Assembly (NCBI GenBank): GCA_030704615.1
Contig: CM060731.1
Span: forward strand, 75,622,756 to 75,686,755
Direction of reading: 5' to 3'
Length of the DNA stretch: 64,000 bases
Source: Takakia lepidozioides
Taxonomy: Eukaryota; Streptophyta; Takakiopsida; Takakiales; Takakiaceae
The notes under the pieces were generated by a model. It did not search any database. It saw only the letters and a list, made by a program, of their open reading frames with translations, and was not told the DNA's origin. The position numbers and the translations under genes are program-made. Every line of letters starts with the position of its first letter. The stretch's first letter is position 1. Shown piece by piece: positions 55,629 through 64,000 of the stretch.

Positions 55629-58600
55629 TCACTCCTTGATAGAACGTAAGAAATCACATAACACGCGGTCAAACAAATCCTCCACTTCTACCTGTCCAAT
55701 ATAGCCAATTAAACGATTATCTTGGCATTCAGATTGGAGTTTAGCTGGCTTCTTTGCAGGATAGGCAACTACCAAGCTGATGCAACCATCTTTGCATGCG
55801 GCAAGCACCCTCGTTTTGGACTCGGAACTATTCTTGTACATCTGTTCCGGATCTGTAGTTGCCACTGCTCTAGCCCACTGCACCTCAGATCGCAGCTTCA
55901 GTTGACAGAAGACAGGAATCTTCAAATTCCCAAGTCTCACAACAAAAAGAACATCAGCTCCAGATCTGTCGTCAAAAATGAGGCATGGCGGACGAGATTT
56001 CTCTTCAGCATCAAGAAATTTACTTACGGTGTGGATCCTATATGACTCCCTCCACACTCCTTCACCTTCACCGGTAATCGTTGGCTTGTCCCTTGCGAAT
56101 TTTGGAGGCAGGGTTGCATCCTTGAAACAGCACATATCGGCCAACAATTTTGTGCCGTCAAACAGCTTGGCCACATGAACTGTGAAAAGTTTCTCCCATG
56201 CCCTACCCATTGCACTGGGATTATCCTTGCAATCAACCATGTAGTCTTTAAGTGATTTCTCAAATGAATGGTTGATCGTCAAATAGTTCATGATGCTATG
56301 ATGGACTGTCGGTTCGACTATAGAGAAAGTGAATTGGGAACCTGTTGAATGGTGTAGCTGTCCAAGGCCACACTCGAGCAAAGTCATATCTCCGTCCGTT
56401 GAAACGGTATGTTCTCCCCTCCCTGCATAGGCAAAGGAGGTTCCTATTCTTTGCACCAAGGAAGCACCATTGAATGATTCTTCTTTCAGGACAAATGTGC
56501 CTTTTGCTCCACACAGAGCGCTCACAGCATAATAAATGGAAGTGCTGTCATTGGTGTTGCTTGTGATCTCCTTGAAATAGTTGTCTACCGTTATATCCAT
56601 CTTCCTCCAGCCTTCCTCAGAAGGCGCTCGACACAACTTACCAAACACCTTCGACGGCCTCTGAACTTTTCCAGCAGATACTGGGCATTGTCCTCCATAT
56701 GATCATCCTCTAGCTTCAGGTACTCGCTGCAGAATTTCAGAACCTGACGCACATCTGTCCATGAAGAAAATGGAGCAGAAGAAAATTGAACCGGGCCACC
56801 ACCCCCTTCTTTTGCAATCAGCAAACCTATGTCCGCTTCCAGCTTCAAAAAGCTGACACCTGTACCAGCAACAAATACTTTCTGCTTTGGCAACACCGTA
56901 GATGGCCCACTAGGGCTTTGATCAACGGAGACAAAATGGACCTTAGCTCTTTCGTCTCGGGGGATTCATAGTCATTTACATTTTTCCTTCCAACACCTGC
57001 GCTTCATCCAGAACTACAGTGAAAGTGCCAACCTTCCCCTCTAAATCCGTCCACAGTTTTTCTATCCTAGCATTTAGCCCCTCTGAATCTTCCAGGGAAG
57101 TAACCACGTTAAAAAGTTTCCGAGTAAGCACATCATATAGATCGTTACGATCTGCACCAAGGAAAGCACGGAATTGCACCTGGAGCATGAGCCATTGCAG
57201 AGGACTCAAATCAGGAATTTCTTGGTGACAAAATTCCAAGATTAACAACCTTGAAAGAATGGCACACCTCATACGTTTCATCACATTCCTGTGATTCATT
57301 GCCTTATCGACCTCTATCTCGTGAGAAGTCACAGAGGCGACATCATCTGACCCACCGTTTTTTCTTTGGTTTTAGCTGTCCAATAAAAACCCCACTTCTC
57401 TGCAAGCAGCTCGTAAAGAAACCGAGTTTTCCCCACTCCCACTCACTCCAACAACTGGCACAACACCAGTCGAGCCATCATTCGCTCGTTCCCACAAATC
57501 ACCAACATCTTCAGTCCAACGAGCAGTTAATTTATCCAGTAAAGTAAAATGCTTGGATACCACGGTGGTCGAATGGCACACCGTTCTGTAGACAAATTGC
57601 ACCCCATTCTTTTTGAACGTGTCCAAAAACTCAGAAAATTTCAATTTCCATTCTTGCATAACCACCTTCACTGATTCTGTAAGCAAAACACACACACTTT
57701 CCATCACTCCTGACAGATCCATGTATCTGAAGAAAAATAAGAGCATCCTATCTTGCAAATAATTGAACAATACAAAAGATACACCAACAAAGCCTATGAC
57801 CAAAGAAAATGCAAAGAGAAGGGGAACATGGAAGGGAAGGCCAAGTAACAGAGTAGCTCTACCTGAAAACCCGTTTCCAGAGTTTTCAATCTCTTCGCAG
57901 ATCTCTCTCCCCTGCAAATATGTCAGATTTGGTCAAATTTCAAAAGATCTGCATTCATCCAAACTCTTACCATGGAATTACTGATGAAACTGCTGTTGTA
58001 GAGCTTTCTATCCTCTGAAGATGGTACTCAAGAAATCGTAAAGGTTTGAACAACACTACTGATTCGCAGGTCACATGCATCAAAGTACTGAAGAGAGAAC
58101 AGAAACTCATTCTTCACACATTGGTAGCAAACCCTACAAACTTACACTCACCAGACTCCCTCCTTTGACGCACTATCTGACACCCTAAACCACAACCATG
58201 GTTTCCATAACCAACAATCCCACACAGAAAGTAGGCTGCGAAGACAGACACAACACCGTTCAACCAAGAAGCAAGAGACGTCACAAAAATCAGATGAAGA
58301 TTTGAAACCCTAACCCTGTACATACGCTTGGGATGCCATTGAGCCCGTCCAAAACTGTTCCGTCCACAACTGTTCCGGTTATGGTTATGGATGCAAAAAT
58401 CCAAGAGAGCTCCAGAGACACAAAGGAAGACTCCCTCTCCCTCACAATAAAAATAGAAGTGGATGCAAGGACGGCAATCACTCACAAGTGAACTACCAAA
58501 ATGACAGCTTAGAGTTAGGGTTTCAGGCCACACAACACTTTAAACCTGCCATCATCTGTCTGTCAATAGACCCACCACGCTCAAAAGCATCAAAATACTA

Positions 58601-58898
58601 AAGATAGCTGCTAACAACAAGAATTGCTAACACTTTCTTGACCATTCTTTAGGAAAGAAAACGCACCTGCATCAGCAGCGGGTTCAATAAGGGCAAGAAG
58701 AGTTTCTGTCACAGTATCATCGTCATCATCAAATATTGCATTCCGATACTCATCGTTTTGCTGGAGCAGCTTCAGCTTGATTCTTGCCCTCTTACTACCG
58801 TTTGGGATGAGTGACTTCAATGTATCTTTCCAGTCCATGCTTCCGATCGAAATTACAAACGCAATGCTGAACGACCTGAAATTGGAATTTGAGCTCAT
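55629..58898 (-). pseudogene. P-loop NTPase plus PD-(D/E)XK nuclease protein, Crinkler/RHS-like
   Basis: Spliced minus-strand gene. Exon 1 (58898-58667) starts MSSNSNFRSF, with an alternative start at MDWKDTLKSLIP. A small exon ends at GNGFS (about 57912-57866) and a third starts at YMDLSG (about 57735). The NTPase has a Walker A region (57449-57425) and Walker B FTVVLDEAQVL (about 57017). The C-terminal domain has E152, D232 (SGADVLF) and Q249-x-K251 (FCQLKL) of its frame, a PD-(D/E)XK nuclease pattern with Q before K (55955-55896). This NTPase-nuclease layout is that of Crinkler and RHS-type proteins. A G insertion at 57431-57434 breaks Walker A, and other frame changes lie near 57350, 56970 and 56640, so this copy is probably dead unless the assembly is wrong. 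Confidence 0.6.
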
Positions 58899-59404
58899 TA
58901 GGGTTTAACCAGCCAGTGCAGTGACGGACAACGTTTTCGCAAGGCACCAAGAGAGAAAGCACACAAAATTCACTTGAAAAGAGCACAACACGAGGAAGGG
59001 CTACAGAGAAAAGGCGTAAAGCTGCAACCACTACAAGTCCGAAGACTTACTGAATGAACGCATCCAGATCATATGACAGTGCAGCGCAAACCTCGCCTCA
59101 CCTGACACAAACACTAAGAGAAACTTTGGCGAGCAATCAGAGATCGGAGACCAGAAAAGAGCGATCTGAGAGCGAGAGAGCTAGAGGGACTATGCGAGCA
59201 ACATATGTTAGCCTCCCTCCCGAGGGTAGTCAATCCGCACCATTGGATCATTTACGAATCTGACGGCATGAAGTTACAAATGAATTCGTCCATTCTGTGC
59301 ACCAATTTGTCCACTAACGAAATATATATAATACACGGAACCAAATTATACTATGCCTCTCATTTTTAAATAATGGGGACTTCAATGCACATATGGGCCT
59401 GCGA
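58899..59404. other. Upstream region of the NTPase-nuclease gene
   Basis: No gene seen. Probable 5' region; AT-rich ATATATATAAT at 59322-59332 and GAGAGAGCTAGAG-type purine stretches. Confidence 0.4.
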
Positions 59405-60040
59405 AGGAGTTCGAACTTTGTTGCACTGCTACATGTATTTGTTTCCGCTCTTTTGTAAACCCTAAACATTTGTTATGATGTTAGCTGCAACTTCTGAACC
59501 TTCTTCTTCCAAGCGTCCTAGGATAGAGATGAATAGTGATGGTGCTCATGCAGAAGATCGACCGTCTTGTTCGTCTCCAAGGGGTTATTCTCCGACTCCA
59601 AGGCCGCACGTTGGGATCTTTGTGTCATCCACGACACAAAAAACGAGCATTCATCATTGGCCAATTACGACGTTACACTTTGAGGGAGAGTACACGGGCA
59701 GGTTTTTCTGAGATCAGGCAACTGTTCTATGAGCGACTGCGTGCTTGAGGCTATCCAAAGTCTTTTATCTTGGAGTGTTTTATGCTTTGTGACTATGCAC
59801 AACGTGCTACACTGTTGACTTCAGAGTCCACTCGTAGTTGACGAGCAAGCGGGCCCCCTTGGTTCTGAAACTTGAGCATTCACGTTATACTCAAGCTCTA
59901 AGCTTTGAGGGAGTCCTAAACCCTAAACTTCATGTGGGCTTTTTGAAAGTTCCGCAGTTAGCGTCATTTGACAGACCTATGGTATGTTGGAAGAGGGCAC
60001 GAAACTTGCGTTCCTATCTAGTTCGTGCTATGTTACAAAT
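59405..60040 (+). pseudogene. PLE-4: N-terminal frame joined to RT C-terminal remnant
   Basis: ATG at 59475 gives MMLAATSEPSSSKRPRIE. At about 59624 the N-terminal part is joined directly to the end of the RT (HPRHKKRAFIIGQLRRYTLR, FYERLRA), so the catalytic core is deleted. Further remnants (RAPLVLKLEHSRYTQ; WKRARNLRSYLVRAML) continue to 60040, interrupted by CCTAAACCCTAAAC at 59908-59921. Confidence 0.75.
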
Positions 60041-60925
60041 CTAGAGGCTAGTTGTATTTGAAACATGCAGTTAGCTTCTAGTTTGGATGATTATCCATTT
60101 TGGAGAGAACATTAGGATGTTTTTCATCTAGAATTTCATGCGTTGGATATTTCTCTCCCGCCGAGAAAACTTTGGATGTTTTTTCATCTAAGTTTTCATG
60201 TGTTGGACGATCTCTCCAGCCGAGACAATTTTGGATGTTTTCCATCCATTAGATATTTTTTTTCTCCCCCCCGAGACAAGTTCACTTTCCGCAATATATA
60301 AGCTGGGTGAGGGATGCACATTGTATCTTTTTTCCTTCTCTTTCCCACTGATGAGCTCACGTGCTGAGCGAAACTAGTTTGGGGATTATAGATATTTACT
60401 TTGTTGCATCTTGTGTTCTTGTCTCTTTGTCTCATTGGCGTTGTTGTTGTTGTTGAGTTTTAGATTTGATCTTCTGCATAGTTCATTGCATTCATTTGCT
60501 TTGTGTCTATTGTAGTGCATGTTTTAAACTCATTTTCGAGTGTTGCATGTTAGATCTCCTTCTAAGACTGTTCTTTAGTGTGTCTATTCTCTTACTTAGA
60601 GATAGGTTACTATTCTCATGTCCTTACAGTGGATTAGTTTCATCATACACATTTGCCTCTTGCATATCTTTGCATTTGCACTTTAGAACGTTGCAACATC
60701 ACTCCCACTCTGTTCTATTCTAGTTTTATGTGTCTCATGATCGATTCTTTTAGTTTTCTTTTAGTTTTGATTCACATGCTAGATAATTCTACAAGTTTTC
60801 TAAGGTGTCCATAACTGGCCCCCCCTAAAAACTTGTTTGCACTTTGCTATTAATGCACACCCGGTGCATTCGCGCTTCGAATTATGTTGCACTGCTACAT
60901 GTATTTGTTTCCACTCTTTTGTAAA
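60041..60925 (+). repeat. PLE-4 long repeat
   Basis: Matches 33680-35045 without the internal tandem duplication; contains a TATA-like ATATATAAG at 60293 and a hammerhead. It ends with TTTGTAAA where a MULE fragment begins. Confidence 0.8.
60340..60385 (+). ncRNA. Minimal type I hammerhead ribozyme (PLE-4)
   Basis: Same core as the PLE-2 copies with loop CGTGC instead of CGCGC in stem II; stem I TTCCCA/TGGGGA and two-pair stem III intact. Confidence 0.85.
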
Positions 60926-61237
60926 CTTGAAGGCTTGGCTCCATGGATACAACTCTCGTAGTCCCACAATTCGGATTCAAATGGTAATCTTTAAGTCTGA
61001 ATCTCTGAGTCGGAGGCAGTCCGCATCAGCATTTCATGCATGTCCGGCCCCAAGCCCCACTGTTTCTCTATCAAGAACTTGTTGTACCTGCATTGCTGCA
61101 TAATTGTCCTCACAATGTCCTCCGTTGTGGCAGTGAGGATGTCCACCAGATGCGCCGCAGAGGAGGCACGCCAGGAAGAATGCACTGATTTGGCCATGTT
61201 TGTCGTCGGCATGTCGGTGTCGGAATCGAGACACATT
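60926..61237 (-). pseudogene. MULE transposase fragment captured between PLE repeats
   Basis: Minus strand from 61236 encodes CLDSDTDMPTTNMAKSVHSS and continues to about 61010, matching the exon of MULE-C after its intron (37868 onward). The catalytic glutamate is replaced: NMAKSVHSSW instead of NMAESVHSSW. The fragment begins almost exactly at the exon border. Confidence 0.75.
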
Positions 61238-61307
61238 TGTAAACCCTAAACCCTAAACCCCACTCTTTTGTAAACCCTAAACTTGTAACCCTAAACCCTA
61301 AACCCAA
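61238..61307. repeat. Telomeric repeats CCCTAAA
   Basis: Six or more CCCTAAAC units, some separated by the PLE long-repeat end CACTCTTTTGTAAA. Confidence 0.9.
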
Positions 61308-62250
61308 AGACTTGGGGATTATAGAGATTCGTTTTGCTGCATCTTGTATTCTTGTCTCTTTGTCTCATTGGCGTTGTTGTTGTTGTTGAGTTTTAGATTT
61401 GATCTTCTGCATAGTTCATTGCATTCATTTGCTTTGTGTCTATTGTAGTGAATGTTTTAAACTCATTTTCGAGTGTTGCATGTTAGATCTCCTTCTAAGA
61501 CTGTTCTTTAGTGTATCTATTCTCTTACTTAGAGATAGGTTATTATTTTCCTGTCCTTACAGTGAATTAGTTTCATCACACACACTTGCCTCTTGCATAT
61601 CTTTGCATTTGCACTTTAGAACATTGCAACATCACTCCCATTCTGTTCTATTCTAGTTTTCTGTGTCTCAAGATCGATTCTTTTAGTTTTGATTCGCACA
61701 CTAGATATTTCTACAAGTTTTCTAAGGTGTCCATAACTGGCCCCACCTAAAAACTTGTTTGCACTTTGCTATTAATGCACACCGGTGCATTCGCAGTTCG
61801 AACTCTTTTGCACTGCTACATGTATTTGTTTCCACTCTTTTGTAACCCTAAACCCTAAAACCCTAAACTCCCTTTCGAGTAGCGCATGTGAGATCTGCAT
61901 CTAAGTTGTTCCTAGTGTATCCATTCTCTTGCAAAACAGAGATAGGGTTCTATTCTCATGTGCATCCAGTGAAATAGTTATCATACGCACATATGCCTCT
62001 TGTATAGGTTTGCAGTTGCATTTCAGGACACCTCGCATACTTCTATTCTAGTTTCCTGTCTCTCAGGATCTCTCTTTTCAGGTTTGATTCATAGGATCTG
62101 AAATTTTTCCAGGGGTGCGTAACTGGCCCCCCTAAAACTTGTTTGCCCGAATTGTGTTTATGTTGAACCTCGGTGTATCCGCGTTGTACTGCTACACTTG
62201 TTTTGACACTTTATGTAAACCCTAAACCTAAACCCTTCAATTTGTTATGG
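61308..62250 (+). repeat. Two further PLE long-repeat units with telomeric junctions
   Basis: 61312-61840 matches the 3' part of the PLE-2 repeat (without hammerhead) and ends in CCCTAAACCCTAAAA at 61845-61868. 61869-62237 is a more diverged copy (TTCGAGTAGCGCATGTGAG, TAACTGGCCCCCCTAAAA) that again ends in AAACCCTAAACC. Confidence 0.8.
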
Positions 62251-63230
62251 GTACGTGATTAATATTCAACTTTCATAACTCTTCATAACTATTACTCACT
62301 ACAATTTTAAATTAATAAGTGAAGTCGATATAGATGATTATTATGAATCCTAGTAAATAATGGAGTTGGTGAGTGTCATCATTAATGTAACCAACACTAC
62401 TGATCAGTAATACAATTTTGTTTCATTTGTAATAAACAATGACAACTATATATTTTGTCGGTTTCTGTATATTTGGTCAACTTAGTTTGTAGTAATGAAT
62501 GTTACATGTGGTTGGTGTGATTTTAGTTTTCTTAAGTATTTACAACCACTACTTATTATATTATAACTTAAAAGTTTGAGTTATATGTTTATTTAATAGT
62601 ATTATCTTAAAGAGTATATATAGGTATGTAACTTCACAACGAACTCACAACTTCTATAGTCTTTCACCGTCTTCCATTCTGTTGCTTTCAATCTGTTATA
62701 GTCTTTCAGAGTGTTTCACAATCTTTTAGAATTTTCCAGTCTCTCATGATCTTGCTTAGCCTCTTTCAACATTTATGTTCATCTTTCGTAGTTTTTGACA
62801 AGGTCGCCTATAATCAGACTCTCTTAATTGATTACAGCAGAAAGAAAAAATAGATTGAAATACTTAGAATCAGATGTTACATGTTTAAGAGTAGTGTGTA
62901 GTTACAAATGAATAACTTTTTGTATAAAAGTTAAATTTGAATAACTTTTGATTATTTTTAATAGTAAATGTGTCGATTTAATTCATAAAGTTATATATTT
63001 TAATACATCTCTTAATAATTCTAATTTAGGGGATGACTAAAAAGATGAAAACAAAAAATAACTAAAATTATGATTAAAATATAAAAGATAAACAATTAAA
63101 TCTTTTATTGCTATATGCAACTCGTTCTTCCACTTAAGTCTAGAAGTGGTCTCTCCTGCTGCTCTCATTCTCTCGTTCACTGATCTCACTCACTCTCATT
63201 CCTTCTTATCTTTCAACTCCTTGGCTCCCA
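62251..63230. other. AT-rich region without recognisable gene
   Basis: High A+T, short CTTTCA/TCTTTCA repeats (62660-62760). No family similarity seen. Confidence 0.5.
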
Positions 63231-63248
63231 CCAAGATGGGATAGGAGG

Positions 63249-63677
63249 ATGTATCTCCGATGGGAGGCCCTAATGGGAGGGGCGGCAAACTTTTTTTTGT
63301 GTAGCAGACGCAAAAAACACAAAAGGGATGAGTTGAGGTTGTTGGTACAAAACGGGAATTGGATACGGACAAGAGAGGATACCACTTCCTTATTTGTCTT
63401 GTTTTTTGGAATGGAGACCCTGCATGTGTATTTGAAGAAAACCTTCAGTGACAAAGAGCAGTTAGACCTAACATTACTATTTCTCAAGTCCAAGGGAGTG
63501 CCGGAGACAGTTGTAGAGGCACCTTTGACTGACATAGTACGAAGAGGTCTCAGCGAGCTTGATCTTCCCGCCCGTTGGACTAATTATCACCGGGCTCTCT
63601 ACAAGGGCTTGTGTCGGGTGACAGCAGCTTCCTCTTCCGCAGGTGCAACTTCACCTTACCTTGAACTTGAATTGTAA
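63249..63677 (+). CDS. Hypothetical protein (up to 142 aa), unrecognised
   Basis: Open frame with a charged C-terminal half (FSDKEQLDLTLLFLKSKG; LSELDLPARWTNYHRAL) that looks like folded helical protein rather than repeat sequence. Internal ATG at 63273 or 63411 could also be the start. It could be a first exon, since GTGCAACTT-type sequence follows. No family assigned. Confidence 0.35.
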   Translation: MYLRWEALMGGAANFFLCSRRKKHKRDELRLLVQNGNWIRTREDTTSLFVLFFGMETLHVYLKKTFSDKEQLDLTLLFLKSKGVPETVVEAPLTDIVRRGLSELDLPARWTNYHRALYKGLCRVTAASSSAGATSPYLELEL

Positions 63678-63719
63678 TTTTGTATTATTTCGGGGTTTGC
63701 AAGTGTTTCAAGCTTTGAA

Positions 63720-64000
63720 AACTTTCACTACTACGTTTAGGGGGGGTTTAGCGACGCCGGGACCCCGGGTGCGCCGGCCGTGCCGACCCCCCTGCGACTC
63801 AGCGTCGCGCAGGCGCCCGGCCCAGGACTTGCGACGTCGGGGCATCGCAACGCCGGCGCTCGGATGACGTTGTGGCATCTTGCGATGTCATGCCGTCGTT
63901 AGAAAGAGTCCTGACCCCATTCCCCCCCCCAACGCGTTGGGGGGGTTGCGACACCACCAAGATGCTGCGACGTCGGGGAATCGCAACGAGGTGTCGCAGC
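63720..64000. repeat. GC-rich direct and inverted repeats at window end
   Basis: TTGCGACGTCGGGGCATCGC at 63828 recurs as CTGCGACGTCGGGGAATCGC at 63966; GCGACGCCGGG and CGCAACGCCGGCG form partial inverted matches. Possibly the end of a DNA transposon continuing to the right. Confidence 0.5.

Overview
The window is a repeat-dominated stretch of a plant nuclear genome. The evidence is the plant telomere motif TTTAGGG/CCCTAAA, a pentatricopeptide (PPR) fragment, spliced genes with GT-AG introns, and plant-type Ty3/gypsy, MULE-like and hAT elements. Penelope-like elements (PLEs) with hammerhead ribozymes and telomeric repeats point to a seedless land plant (bryophyte, lycophyte or fern) rather than a flowering plant. 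That placement is inference. No intact host gene was recognised with confidence.

Layout. 1-400: PPR remnant. 1443-17255: a minus-strand gypsy element (gypsy-1). Its pol carries, in order, protease, a complete-looking C5-cytosine DNA methyltransferase domain, reverse transcriptase, RNase H and integrase. A 4.9-kb MULE-like element (MULE-A, 3993-8888) is inserted in the RNase H region, and the integrase is joined at 2533 to the gag of a second gypsy family. 16785-17770: a roughly 1-kb inverted repeat of LTR sequence. 17771-21110: gypsy fragments facing outward around a PLE whose 3' end abuts telomeric repeats. 21111-32980: MULE-B, a structurally complete 11.87-kb MULE-like element with 9-bp target duplications, a SWIM-domain transposase pseudogene, two arrays of palindromes and accessory genes. 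32981-33606: the rest of gypsy-4 and its LTR. 33667-35764: PLE with two hammerheads. 35765-39962: MULE-C. 39963-42164: hAT element. 42165-43121: another PLE 3' end. 43760-46019: exon remnants of the DNA primase small subunit. 46124-53452: gypsy-2, a second copy of the methyltransferase-bearing gypsy. 53453-55620: relics and a SINE-like unit. 55629-58898: a spliced but frameshifted P-loop NTPase plus nuclease gene of the Crinkler/RHS-like type. 59405-62250: PLE long-repeat units alternating with telomeric repeats. 62250-64000: AT-rich then GC-rich sequence.

How it fits together. gypsy-2 preserves the uninterrupted target sites of both MULE-A and MULE-B, so those two insertions and their target duplications can be read directly inside the window. 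Two unrelated mobile-element groups here carry DNA-methyltransferase-like genes: a C5 type in the gypsy pol, and a candidate amino-methyltransferase in MULE-A. Integrase of the same gypsy family ends in a PHD finger. Several nonsense codons differ from a sister copy by C-to-T changes at CG or CHG sites, as expected of elements that were themselves methylated. Nearly every coding region is damaged, so this is an archive of several families rather than a set of active elements.
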